Source: Mesorhizobium sp. M2A.F.Ca.ET.046.03.2.1
GTDB lineage: Bacteria; Pseudomonadota; Alphaproteobacteria; Rhizobiales; Rhizobiaceae
Direction: 5' to 3'
Length of the DNA stretch: 64,000 nucleotides
Assembly: GCF_003952425.1 (NCBI RefSeq)
Contig: NZ_CP034449.1
Location: 4,576,001-4,640,000 of the forward strand
This document shows positions 35,725-44,245 of this stretch, piece after piece (the stretch's first letter is position 1; each line of letters opens with the position of its first letter). The position numbers and the translations under genes were made by a program. Below the pieces are notes generated by a model, which saw only the letters and a list, made by a program, of their open reading frames with translations, was not told the origin of the DNA and searched no databases.

Positions 35725-36567
35725 CTATTTGACCGAGCCCGCGGTCATGCCGGCGAGGAAGAACCTCTGGGCAATGAGGTAGATCAACAAGAGCGGCAAC
35801 GAGCCGAGCACGCTCATCGCCATCATCTGGTTCCATTCGAAAGCGTGCTGCCCCATCAAAAGCTGGATGCCGATGGGGACGGTGCGCATGGAGGTCGACT
35901 TCGTCAGGGTCAGCGCGAAGAGGAATTCGTTCCAGCACAACAGGAAAGTATAGACAGAGGTCGCCACGATGCCAGGCAACGAGATCGGCACGATCACCCG
36001 CCAGAGCGCTGTCCAACTGGTGCCGCCGTCGACGGCGACAGCTTCGTCGAGATCGCGGGGCAAGGTGTTCAGATAGCCCGTCATCAAAAGGATCGCGTAG
36101 GGCAGGGTGAAGACCAGATAGGTCAGGATCAGCGCGATATAGGTGTCGAAGATGCGATACGAGACGACGAGCCCGAAGAAGGGGATCAGAAGCGTGATCG
36201 GCGGGATGGTCTGCGTGCTGATGATGAGGGTGTTCAGGCTGCCCTTGCCACGGAAATTGAAGCGGCTGAACCCGTAGGCCGCCAGCAAGGCGATCAGCAC
36301 CGTCAGCACAGTCACCACGAAGGCCACGAAGTAGCTGTTGAAGAAGAAGCGCAGCTTGACCGGGTCGCCAAGGATCTCTGCATAGGCTTCCAGCGTGAAG
36401 GCCTTCGGCAGGATGGTCGGCGGCAGGGCGAAGATCTCGGTGTTCGATTTGAACGAGCTGCTCAGCATCCAGTAGATCGGGAAGGCCGCGAAAAACAGCC
36501 CCGCGACAAGTGCGATATGCAGCGCGACGGTGATCAGCCTGTCCTTCGTCGTGTGCCTTTTCCTCAT
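35725..36567 (-). CDS. Carbohydrate ABC transporter permease (MalG type)
   Basis: A 280-residue permease with six membrane spans and the cytoplasmic EAA loop DLDEAVAVDGGTSWTALWRV IVP type motif near residue 190 (E-A-x3-D-G). ATG 36567, five bases downstream of the MalF-type gene. It pairs with that permease in a MalFGK-type importer. Confidence 0.92.
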   Translation of the reverse strand: MRKRHTTKDRLITVALHIALVAGLFFAAFPIYWMLSSSFKSNTEIFALPPTILPKAFTLEAYAEILGDPVKLRFFFNSYFVAFVVTVLTVLIALLAAYGFSRFNFRGKGSLNTLIISTQTIPPITLLIPFFGLVVSYRIFDTYIALILTYLVFTLPYAILLMTGYLNTLPRDLDEAVAVDGGTSWTALWRVIVPISLPGIVATSVYTFLLCWNEFLFALTLTKSTSMRTVPIGIQLLMGQHAFEWNQMMAMSVLGSLPLLLIYLIAQRFFLAGMTAGSVK

Positions 36568-36572
36568 GGTGA

Positions 36573-37469
36573 TTACCGGGCCTTCTGATAACGGATGTAG
36601 AACAGCGTCAGGCCAAGCGAGATCAGCAGGATGACCACGGCGCTCGCCGACGCCTGGGACAGGTTGTAGCTCGAGAACGCCAGCTTGTAGGTGTAGGTGC
36701 TGAGCACCTCGGTCGAGTAGATCGGACCGCCGCCCGTCGTGATCCAGATCAACGGGAAGACCTGCATCGTCCAGATGAAATCGAGCAGCGAGATGCTGAT
36801 GATGATCGGCATCAGCTGGGGAATGGTGATGAAGATCAGCTTCTGGTAGGCCTTCGCCCCGTCGATATCGGCGGCCTCGTAGAAATCCTTGGGAATGCCC
36901 TGCAGGCCCGCGAGCAGGCTGACCATGAATAGCGGGTAGCCCGCCCAGATATTGGCGAAGGTGACGGCATGCAGCGCCGTCTTGGGCGAGGAAAACCACT
37001 CGATCTTGGAGCCGATGAGACCCAGCTGCATGAGAATGCTGTTGACGACACCGTTGGGCTCGAGCAGCAGGCGCCAGATCACCGCTATGATCACCGCGGT
37101 GAAGAGCCAGGGCAGTATGTAGAGCACGCGCAGGATATTGCGCAGCGTCGGGTTGATGCGGTCGCTGTTCAGCATGAGCGCGAAGATCATGCCGATGGTC
37201 ATGTGGAAAACGACGCTCATGCACGTGAAGTAGAGCGTGTGCCATAGCGAGGCCCAGAACACGGGATCGGCAAAGATCGCCTGGTAGTGTTTCAGCCCGG
37301 CAAAGGATGAGTCGCGACGCAGCACCGCGCTGTTCTGGAACGAATAGGAAATCACCGTCACCATCGGCAGCAGCATCAGCAGGCCGATGATCACCAGCGA
37401 GGGCGACAGATAGAGATAGGGTGCGACCGTTCGTTTCAGTCTGTGACGGGAGCGCTTCTGCCGGGTCAT
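36573..37469 (-). CDS. Carbohydrate ABC transporter permease (MalF type)
   Basis: A 298-residue permease with six spans and the EAA loop FYEAADIDGAKAYQKLIFIT near residue 205. It lacks the large periplasmic P2 domain of enterobacterial MalF, as usual for CUT1 systems outside enterics. ATG 37469; a strong hairpin lies between it and the binding-protein gene. Confidence 0.92.
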   Translation of the reverse strand: MTRQKRSRHRLKRTVAPYLYLSPSLVIIGLLMLLPMVTVISYSFQNSAVLRRDSSFAGLKHYQAIFADPVFWASLWHTLYFTCMSVVFHMTIGMIFALMLNSDRINPTLRNILRVLYILPWLFTAVIIAVIWRLLLEPNGVVNSILMQLGLIGSKIEWFSSPKTALHAVTFANIWAGYPLFMVSLLAGLQGIPKDFYEAADIDGAKAYQKLIFITIPQLMPIIISISLLDFIWTMQVFPLIWITTGGGPIYSTEVLSTYTYKLAFSSYNLSQASASAVVILLISLGLTLFYIRYQKAR

Positions 37470-37540
37470 GTGCCAACCTTGGGATACGCCTTCGAGAGAA
37501 GGCGAGCTTCGCGAACACTCGCGTCGCCGGTACGTTGTTG

Positions 37541-37572
37541 CCGGGAGGCCTGCCCGAAGTCAGGCCTCCCGG
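37541..37572. promoter_or_regulatory. Strong hairpin between binding-protein and permease genes
   Basis: CCGGGAGGCCTG, 8 bases, CAGGCCTCCCGG: a perfect 12-bp GC-rich stem just after the binding-protein stop codon (37596). No U-run follows on the minus strand. As in malE-malF, such a stem protects the upstream message and gives more binding protein than permease. Confidence 0.65.
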
Positions 37573-37595
37573 TCGAAGATCGTGAAACAGGCCGA

Positions 37596-38843
37596 TCAGA
37601 ATTTAGCCGTCCATCCTTTCTGAGCGTTGGCCGCGGCTTGTTCCGGAGACTGCTCGCCGGCCAGCATCTTCTGGGCTTCGACGTCGAACTGGGTCATCAG
37701 GTCTTCCGCCACCGGCAGACCCGTGAACTCATTGGCGAGGTAACCGGTCTTGAAGATTTCGAAAGCCTTGCCGAAAGCCTTGTCCGAGGTCACGAAGTCC
37801 GGCTTGGCGTTGACATTGCCCGGGAAGGCGTTGGCCAGCGACACCAGATTGGCGTTGACCTTCTCGCTCATCAGATATTGGACGAGTTTCCAGGCCTCCT
37901 CCTGATGCTTCGAGCCGGCGGAGATGCCGATGCCCCATGAGGCGTAAGGAAGGCCGCGCTTGCCGTTGTAGTTCTCCACGACCGGGACCGGAATGAGGTC
38001 GAAGTTCAGCTTCGGATTGCGCTTGCGGATGAGGTTCACATGCGCGAGCGAGTCGATCATCATCCCGACGCGGTCGTTGACGAATTCCTCGACCTTTTCC
38101 TGTTCGGTCTTGGTGGCGATGCCGGGCGAGATGGTGCCCGCGTCATTGAGCGATTTGACGAAGGTGAGCATGTCCACCACCGGCTTGCCCTCGAGGGCGG
38201 GCTTGCCGTCGGCCATCATCGATTGGCCCGATGCCCAGACCCACGACATCATGTCGTTCTGGACGCCGGACGGCGACTGCAGCGACAGCGGCAGCACCCA
38301 ACCATACTGGTTCTTGTCGGCATGGGTCATCTTCTTGGCGGCTTCGAGGAACTCGGCGCGGGTCGATGGCAGCTTGGTGACGCCCGCCTGGGCGGCGAGG
38401 TCAAGATTGACGAATACCGGATAGACGAAGGAAGCGACCGGGAACATCACGGCCTTGCCGTCCACCTTGATGATGTCCGCGACTTGCGTCTTGTCGAACT
38501 TGCTCGCATCCATCATCGGGTTCATGTCGGCGAGCGCGTTCTGCGCGTTAAGATTGTTCACCCAGGCGCCATCGAGGCCGACGACATCGCTCAGCGTTCC
38601 GGTCGCCGCGCCGACCGAGATCTGATCCCGCGTGGCGGCATAGGGGCCACTGACCAGCGTCACCTTGATGCCGGGATTCGCGGCCTCGAATTCGTCCATG
38701 ATCTTCCGCAGCGAGCCTGCGGGCAATTCGGGCTCCCACCATTGGGCGAATTCCAGGGTCGTGTCCGCCATGGCGCTGGTTGCGCCAAGCAGCCATGCGG
38801 CCGCGGCCATCTTCAGCATGGCGGGCTTTATCCGAAATGTCAT
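37596..38843 (-). CDS. Carbohydrate ABC transporter substrate-binding protein (MalE type)
   Basis: A 415-residue extracellular solute-binding protein, family 1. Signal peptide MTFRIKPAMLKMAAAAWLLG, cleavage after AMA; mature start DTTLEFAQWWEPELPAGSL. The segment DVVGLDGAWVNNLNAQNALA is the hinge-side motif of family 1. ATG 38843 has GGAGGAG upstream. It feeds the MalF/MalG/MsmK-type importer encoded around it; the downstream enzymes suggest a monosaccharide or its glycoside. Confidence 0.92.
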   Translation of the reverse strand: MTFRIKPAMLKMAAAAWLLGATSAMADTTLEFAQWWEPELPAGSLRKIMDEFEAANPGIKVTLVSGPYAATRDQISVGAATGTLSDVVGLDGAWVNNLNAQNALADMNPMMDASKFDKTQVADIIKVDGKAVMFPVASFVYPVFVNLDLAAQAGVTKLPSTRAEFLEAAKKMTHADKNQYGWVLPLSLQSPSGVQNDMMSWVWASGQSMMADGKPALEGKPVVDMLTFVKSLNDAGTISPGIATKTEQEKVEEFVNDRVGMMIDSLAHVNLIRKRNPKLNFDLIPVPVVENYNGKRGLPYASWGIGISAGSKHQEEAWKLVQYLMSEKVNANLVSLANAFPGNVNAKPDFVTSDKAFGKAFEIFKTGYLANEFTGLPVAEDLMTQFDVEAQKMLAGEQSPEQAAANAQKGWTAKF

Positions 38844-38913
38844 TTTCTCCTCCTTCTTTGAGATCGGCCGCACAATGCGGGCGATCGTCTGGTTTATTCA
38901 GCAGTCTTCATTC

Positions 38914-38936
38914 GCAGGCGCCTCGCTCCCGCCTGC
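38914..38936. promoter_or_regulatory. Hairpin between ATPase and binding-protein genes
   Basis: GCAGGCG, 9 bases, CGCCTGC in the 111-base gap between the ATPase stop (38955) and the binding-protein start (38843). Moderately stable; could attenuate or process the operon transcript. Confidence 0.4.
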
Positions 38937-38954
38937 TGGCCTTGCCGCAAATCT

Positions 38955-40100
38955 TCAGATCGCCAGATGCGTTTCGGGATCGAAGAAATGGAGCTTGGTA
39001 TCATCCAGGGCCAACCGGATTTCCGAGCCGGAGCGGACTGCGCTTTCCGGTTCGAATTTCGCCACCGCATTCGACGCCAGGCCGAAATCCCTCACCGCGT
39101 CCGGGTCGCCTGAATCCACCCGGACCGCGTCGATGTTGAGATGGACGATGTGTTCGGACCCGAGCTCTTCGATCGAGGTCACCTTTGCAGGGATCGTCTG
39201 GTATTTGCGGCCGGATTCGAGGCTGCTGTCATAGAGATGCTCGGGCCGGATCCCGAACACGATCTTGCGCCCCGCATACGACCTCAAGCCCGGTCTTCGC
39301 TCGAAGGCTGCATCCCGCAGCTGGATGGCGAAGGTGCCGGCCGTCAGTTCGTCGCCCGTCAGCGTCCCTTCGAAAAGGTTCATCGAAGGCGAGCCGATGA
39401 AACCGGCGACGAAGGCGTTCACCGGCGATTCATAGAGCCGCTTCGGTGTGTCGACCTGCTGCAGCACGCCGCCTTTCAGCACCGCGACCCTGTCCCCCAT
39501 CGTCATCGCTTCGGTTTGGTCGTGGGTGACGTAAATAGTCGTCACGCCGAGCTGCTTCTGCAGGCTGGTGATCTCGGCGCGCATTTGCACGCGCAGTTTT
39601 GCGTCCAGATTGGAGAGCGGCTCGTCCATGAGAAAAGCAGCCGGCTCGCGCACCATGGCGCGGCCCATGGCGACCCGCTGACGCTGCCCGCCGGAAAGGT
39701 TGGCGGGCTTGCTGTCCAGCAGCGACGTCAGCTGAAGGGTCTTGGCGATCTCGTCCACGCGCTTCTTGCGCTCGGCCTTCGGCTTGCCCGCCAGCCGCAT
39801 CGAGAAGGCGATGTTTTCGAACACCGTCATATGCGGGTAGAGCGCATAGCTCTGGAAGACCATCGCGATGTCACGGTCCTTGGGCGGCATGTCGACGACG
39901 TCTATGCCGCCGATGCGAAGGCTGCCGCTGGTGATGTCCTCCAATCCCGCGATCATCCGCAAGGCGGTGGATTTCCCGCAGCCGGACGGCCCAACCAGGA
40001 TCAGGAACTCGCCATCCTCGATCGACAGGTTCAATCGGTCGATCGCACGAAAACTGTTCCCGTAGGTTTTGCAGATATTCTCAAGAATGACTTCCGCCAT
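38955..40100 (-). CDS. Carbohydrate ABC transporter ATP-binding protein (MsmK/UgpC type)
   Basis: A 381-residue ATPase: Walker A GPSGCGKST near residue 38, Q-loop MVFQSYALYPH, signature LSGGQRQRVAMGRA, Walker B FLMDEPLSNLD, switch VTHDQTEA, then a C-terminal OB/TOBE domain (GIRPEHL, SGSEIRLAL). Many such ATPases serve several CUT1 importers. ATG 40100 with GGGAGG upstream. Being placed before the binding protein is uncommon but seen in rhizobia. Confidence 0.93.
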   Translation of the reverse strand: MAEVILENICKTYGNSFRAIDRLNLSIEDGEFLILVGPSGCGKSTALRMIAGLEDITSGSLRIGGIDVVDMPPKDRDIAMVFQSYALYPHMTVFENIAFSMRLAGKPKAERKKRVDEIAKTLQLTSLLDSKPANLSGGQRQRVAMGRAMVREPAAFLMDEPLSNLDAKLRVQMRAEITSLQKQLGVTTIYVTHDQTEAMTMGDRVAVLKGGVLQQVDTPKRLYESPVNAFVAGFIGSPSMNLFEGTLTGDELTAGTFAIQLRDAAFERRPGLRSYAGRKIVFGIRPEHLYDSSLESGRKYQTIPAKVTSIEELGSEHIVHLNIDAVRVDSGDPDAVRDFGLASNAVAKFEPESAVRSGSEIRLALDDTKLHFFDPETHLAI

Positions 40101-40135
40101 ATTCCTCCCTCCACAAGTCAAAGCTGATGATTTTT

Positions 40136-40164
40136 TTTTCACCTTGGCTTTTTGCTTGTGAAAA
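40136..40164. promoter_or_regulatory. Inverted repeat upstream of transporter ATPase gene
   Basis: TTTTCAC, 15 bases, GTGAAAA in the 84-base gap between the kinase stop (40185) and the ATPase start (40100), preceded by a T-run. It could be an internal operator or a processing stem that separates the kinase/aldolase pair from the transporter part. Confidence 0.4.
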
Positions 40165-40184
40165 TCTCTCGGGTGGTTTTCAGC

Positions 40185-41135
40185 TTATGTTCCGGTATCG
40201 AGTTGCGCATATTTCAGTTCGACCGCCGATGGCGCGCTCGCCGATGCCAGCAATTGCGTGACTTGGCTGTCGGTCGGAAGCGCCTCGCGTCCGCCGCGCC
40301 CGGTTATTGAAAGGGCGGCCGCCGCGGCCGCGAATGCCACCCGGCCCGCGGTGTCGGCTCCGCGCGTCAATGCATGGGCATAGGCGCCATGAAAGCAGTC
40401 GCCGGCACCGGTCGAGTCGACGATCGCAACCCGATGCGGAGGCAGGTGCCAGAGCGTTGTCTCCCCGCGCCCGCGATAATAGACGCCCCGGCCGCCGTCG
40501 GTCAGGACGACGGCGGAGCGCGACGGCGACCACAATGCATCAAGCATCTCGGCGGGCGAGCGGCGGCCTGTGGCGGTCTGTGCAAAGGCGAGCGGAAGAA
40601 TGAGATGGTCGCAGAGCTCGATCAGCCTATCGGTGGCTGGCCCGGCGCTCCATTCGATGTCGCCGAGGATCGCGAGGCCGAGATCGCGAGCCCGGGCCAC
40701 GGCATCCAGCGAGCGGATCGCGTAGCTGTCGACGATCAGGACGCTCGCGCGGCTGAGGATATCTTCCGGAAAGTCCGGTGCGGTGCCCAGCATCGCGTCG
40801 TCGTCATAGGCGATGAACCGGTCCCCGTCCGAGCCGACGGTGATGCGCGAGCGTACCGGGCGCGCGTCGGGATGGCGTGGCGCGAACGCGGTTTCGACGC
40901 CGCTGGCGACGAGGTCGCACAAGGCGGCATCGTCATCGGCGCTGCCCAGCCATCCGATGAACCCGGCGCTCCCGCCAAGCCGCGCGACGGCGGCAAGGGC
41001 CGTCGCGACATTTCCGCCGAAAGCGCGCGTGCTTTGCAGAACCTTCCCCTTGCCCGCCGACAACGGCTGATCGACATAGACGATGTCGTCGATCGCAATG
41101 GCGCCGAAGCCGAGGATCGAGGGGACGGCGCGCAT
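40185..41135 (-). CDS. PfkB family carbohydrate kinase
   Basis: A 316-residue ribokinase-fold kinase: GGNVATALAAVARLGG near residue 40 and the C-terminal anion-hole/base motif DSTGAGDCFHGAYA near residue 245. Three bases separate it from the aldolase gene, suggesting kinase and aldolase act in series: phosphorylation of a sugar (or sugar phosphate), then cleavage to trioses. Confidence 0.92.
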   Translation of the reverse strand: MRAVPSILGFGAIAIDDIVYVDQPLSAGKGKVLQSTRAFGGNVATALAAVARLGGSAGFIGWLGSADDDAALCDLVASGVETAFAPRHPDARPVRSRITVGSDGDRFIAYDDDAMLGTAPDFPEDILSRASVLIVDSYAIRSLDAVARARDLGLAILGDIEWSAGPATDRLIELCDHLILPLAFAQTATGRRSPAEMLDALWSPSRSAVVLTDGGRGVYYRGRGETTLWHLPPHRVAIVDSTGAGDCFHGAYAHALTRGADTAGRVAFAAAAAALSITGRGGREALPTDSQVTQLLASASAPSAVELKYAQLDTGT

Positions 41136-41138
41136 CGT

Positions 41139-41939
41139 TCAGGCGTCCGCCTTCGCAAGCGCTTCTTGCGCCGAAAGCCCGTCATGGATGACGCCCCGAA
41201 AGGCAAGCGCTGCCTTCTGAGGATCGCCGTGCCCCCAGAGATTGCGGCCCACCACGGCGCCGCGCGCGCCGGCGCGGATGGCGTCCGCCGTCTGCTGAAG
41301 CGCGCCGAGCAGCGTGTCGGTCTTCGGGCCACCGGCGATCACGACCGGCACCGGGCAGGTCCGGACGGTCTCCCGGAACGACTCGAAATCGCCCGTGTAG
41401 CCGATCTTGATGACGTCGACGCCGGACTCGTAGCCGATGCGCGCCGCATAGGCGATCTCGTCGGGGGTGAAGATGATCTTTGCCCCGTCGGTGAAATCGC
41501 GCGGATAGATATGCGCCACCACCGGCATGCCGTAGCGGGCCGCCGCGTTCACCGAATCGGTCAGCCAGCGTATGTATTTGCCTTCAGTCGCGCCTCGCAC
41601 CGGAATGGCCACGGCCAACGCATCGGCTCCAGCGCGCACCGCATCCTCGGGCGTTGCAATCAACTCGCTGATGCGGTCGTCCGGGGTAAAGCAGCCGGCC
41701 TGGATCACCAGGGCAGCCTTGCCCGCATATTGCGGCCACAGATGGCGCGCGGTGCCGGGCTGGATACTGACGTAATCGGGCTTGCCCGCCATGACGCGGG
41801 CCAGCGCGCCGGGCAGATCGGCAAGGCCGCCTTTGCGCACGTCGCCATAGCCGACGAAGTGGTCGACCGCGCCGCCAAATAGATTCCCCGATGGATGCGA
41901 AAAGAGGCGCGCGAGGCGCACTTTGGTCCCTAGGCTCAT
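41139..41939 (-). CDS. Class I aldolase of the DeoC/FbaB/LsrF superfamily
   Basis: A 266-residue TIM-barrel aldolase. The Schiff-base lysine is likely in DVIKIGYTGDFESF, with PVVIAGGPKT and GARGAVVGRNLWGH forming the phosphate site, as in FbaB, LsrF and tagatose-bisphosphate-type class I aldolases. First gene of the twelve-gene minus-strand operon; its promoter region (41940-42121) is shared with a divergent Gfo gene and contains the inverted-repeat box at 42013. Confidence 0.9.
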   Translation of the reverse strand: MSLGTKVRLARLFSHPSGNLFGGAVDHFVGYGDVRKGGLADLPGALARVMAGKPDYVSIQPGTARHLWPQYAGKAALVIQAGCFTPDDRISELIATPEDAVRAGADALAVAIPVRGATEGKYIRWLTDSVNAAARYGMPVVAHIYPRDFTDGAKIIFTPDEIAYAARIGYESGVDVIKIGYTGDFESFRETVRTCPVPVVIAGGPKTDTLLGALQQTADAIRAGARGAVVGRNLWGHGDPQKAALAFRGVIHDGLSAQEALAKADA

Positions 41940-42012
41940 AATTCCCTAATCTCTTGATTTGCAAGGCCGGCGGCCTGTGATACTGGCCATCGTTTTCACA
42001 TGCTGTATAAAA

Positions 42013-42038
42013 ATTTTACGCGCGTCAAGATTTAAAAT
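42013..42038. promoter_or_regulatory. Operator-like inverted repeat shared with 27841-27866
   Basis: ATTTTA, 14 bases, TAAAAT in the divergent promoter between aldolase (41939) and Gfo gene (42122). On the minus strand CTTGACGCGCGTAAAAT contains TTGACG, and TATACA follows at about 15 bases, so it may overlap the aldolase-operon promoter. Confidence 0.6.
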
Positions 42039-42121
42039 GCGCTATAGCGAGTCACGAAAATTGTCCGTCGCCGTCGCGATGGCTTGTCTCGGGCGTCGCC
42101 GATTGGGAGGTCGAAAGGGAA

Positions 42122-43270
42122 ATGCAAGCAAATTCAGGAGCGAAGCTCGGTATCGGCATCATCGGATGCGGTAACATCTCGATGACCTATCTGCGCAACG
42201 CGGCACTTTTCGCCGGCGTGGAACTGCGCGCTTGCGCCGATATCTCCGCCGAGATGGCTGTCTTGCGCGGGAAGGAATATGGCATTCGCGCGCTCGGCGT
42301 CGATGCGTTGCTCGCCGACCCGGAGGTCGATCTCATCCTCAACCTCACCATTCCCGCGGCGCATTTCGACATCTCGTTTTCGGCGCTCTCGGCGGGAAAG
42401 CATGTCTTCACCGAAAAGCCGCTCGCCACCTCGGCCAGCGACGGCCGCAAGCTGGTGGGGGAGGCGGCGAAACGGGGATTGCTGCTGGGCTCGGCTCCCG
42501 ACACTTTCCTCGGCGCCGCCGGACGTCGCGCCCGCCGGCTGATGGACGAGGGCGCGATCGGCCGCGCCGTCACCGGCACCGCCTTCATGATGGGGCGCGG
42601 CATGGAGCACTGGCATCCCAACCCGCAATTCTACTACCAGCCAGGCGGCGGCCCGGTCTTCGACATGGGGCCGTACTATCTGACGATGCTCGTCAACCTG
42701 CTCGGCCCCGTGACCCGTGTCATGGCGATGGCCACGCGCGGCCAGGAGGAGCGGCTGATCACCGCCGACGGCCCTTACAAGAACACCAGCTTCAGGGTCG
42801 GCACGCCGACCAACATCCTGTCGCTGCTCGAGTTCCGCTCCGGCGCCACCGTCACTTTCGGTGCTTCCTGGGATGTCTTCAAGCACTCCAACCACCCCAT
42901 CGAGCTGCACGGCACCGAAGGGTCGCTCAGGCTGCCCGACCCCGACACTTTCGGCGGCACGGTCTCGCTTTCCGCGCGCGGTGCCGAGTGGACGGATTTC
43001 GCCAGCGAAAGCGAGCTCTATGGCGCGCGCAACTGGCCTTATGCGGCGCCGGATCGCGCCAATTACCGCATGCTCGGTGTCGCCGACCTGGCGCGTTCGT
43101 TGTCGCAGAAGAGAAAGCCGCGCGCGTCCGGCGAACTGGCGCTGCATGTGCTGGAGATCATGGAGGCCATCCTCGCCTCGGGCGAGAGCCGCAACTCGGT
43201 CGCCATCGCCGGCACTGTCGACCAGCCGCCGCTGCTGGGCGAGGACGAGGCGGCGAGCCTGCTGGCCTAA
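42122..43270 (+). CDS. Gfo/Idh/MocA family oxidoreductase
   Basis: A 382-residue dehydrogenase: Rossmann motif GIGIIGCGNISMTYLRN, LILNLTIPAAHFDIS, catalytic-loop VFTEKPLATS, and FDMGPYYLTMLVNLLG. ATG 42122 has GGGAGG about ten bases up. Nine bases separate it from the esterase gene, and it is divergent from the aldolase operon. Confidence 0.9.
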   Translation: MQANSGAKLGIGIIGCGNISMTYLRNAALFAGVELRACADISAEMAVLRGKEYGIRALGVDALLADPEVDLILNLTIPAAHFDISFSALSAGKHVFTEKPLATSASDGRKLVGEAAKRGLLLGSAPDTFLGAAGRRARRLMDEGAIGRAVTGTAFMMGRGMEHWHPNPQFYYQPGGGPVFDMGPYYLTMLVNLLGPVTRVMAMATRGQEERLITADGPYKNTSFRVGTPTNILSLLEFRSGATVTFGASWDVFKHSNHPIELHGTEGSLRLPDPDTFGGTVSLSARGAEWTDFASESELYGARNWPYAAPDRANYRMLGVADLARSLSQKRKPRASGELALHVLEIMEAILASGESRNSVAIAGTVDQPPLLGEDEAASLLA

Positions 43271-43279
43271 GGCGCTCCC

Positions 43280-44245
43280 ATGCCGACATCGCCCGTATCG
43301 CTCGATCCACAGGCGCGGAAGGTCCTCGACCTTGGCCGACAGGCGCATGAGCCGCCCTTCGAGACCGGCACGCCCGAGCAGGCGCGACGCGCCTACGACG
43401 AAGGCTTTCCGAGCCTGCAAGGCGAGCGCGAGCCTGTCGCTTCGGTGCGCGAACAAACCATCGCCGGGCCCGGTGGCCGTCTCAACCTTCGCGTTTATCG
43501 CGGGCAGGGCGCGCCGGCGGCCGACGCGCCGGCGCTGCTCTACCTGCACGGTGGCGGCTGGGTGATCGGCAATCTCGATTCGCATGACGAGATCTGCCGC
43601 TGGTACGCCAACATCGCCGCCTGTGTTGTCGTTTCGCCGGACTACCGGCTGGCGCCGGAGCACAAGTTTCCGGCTGCGGTCGAGGATTGCCGTGCCGTTC
43701 TCTCCTTCATGCAGGATATGCCCGGCGGGCTTGGCATCGACGCCAGCCGCATCGCCGTCGCCGGCGACAGCGCCGGCGGCAACCTCGCCGCGGTGCTGGC
43801 GCTGCTTGCCCGCGATGACAAATGCCGTCCGACCGCGCAGCTCCTGTTCTATCCCAACACCGATGCCGCCCAAACGGCGGACAGCTATCGCCGCTTCGCC
43901 GAAGGTTTCGGCCTGACGGCCGCGACCATGGCCTGGTTCCGCGACCACTATGTCCGTGACGCGGTCGACATCAATGACTGGCGCGTCTCGCCGCTAAAGG
44001 CCAACAGCCTTGCCGGCGCGGCGCCGGCCTTCATCGCCATTGCCGGCCATGACATCCTCGCCGACGAGGGCGAGGCCTATGCAAGGCGGCTCGAGATGGA
44101 CGGCGTCCCGATCGTGGTCAAACGCTGGCCAGGGCAGATCCATGGGTTCGTCTCAATGGGCCGCCATGGTCCGGCGTCGCGTCAGGCGGTCGAGGCTGCT
44201 GTTGCGGCCTGGCGCAATTTCGATCCGGCGTTTGAAGGGGTCTAG
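43280..44245 (+). CDS. Alpha/beta hydrolase, HSL-type esterase
   Basis: A 321-residue hydrolase of the hormone-sensitive-lipase group: YLHGGGWVIGN oxyanion motif near residue 92, nucleophile in VAGDSAGGNLAAV, acid in AGHDILADEG, and histidine in GQIHGFVSMG. It could remove acyl groups from a sugar or glycoside before oxidation. It shares a CTAG with the convergent LacI gene, so both stop codons lie in the same four bases. Confidence 0.9.
   Translation: MPTSPVSLDPQARKVLDLGRQAHEPPFETGTPEQARRAYDEGFPSLQGEREPVASVREQTIAGPGGRLNLRVYRGQGAPAADAPALLYLHGGGWVIGNLDSHDEICRWYANIAACVVVSPDYRLAPEHKFPAAVEDCRAVLSFMQDMPGGLGIDASRIAVAGDSAGGNLAAVLALLARDDKCRPTAQLLFYPNTDAAQTADSYRRFAEGFGLTAATMAWFRDHYVRDAVDINDWRVSPLKANSLAGAAPAFIAIAGHDILADEGEAYARRLEMDGVPIVVKRWPGQIHGFVSMGRHGPASRQAVEAAVAAWRNFDPAFEGV

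Noticed and set aside
42134..43948. A 604-codon open frame antisense to the Gfo and esterase genes
   Set aside because: It is Arg/Gly/His-rich with no family motifs and covers two well-supported genes. Long antisense frames are expected in GC-rich coding DNA.
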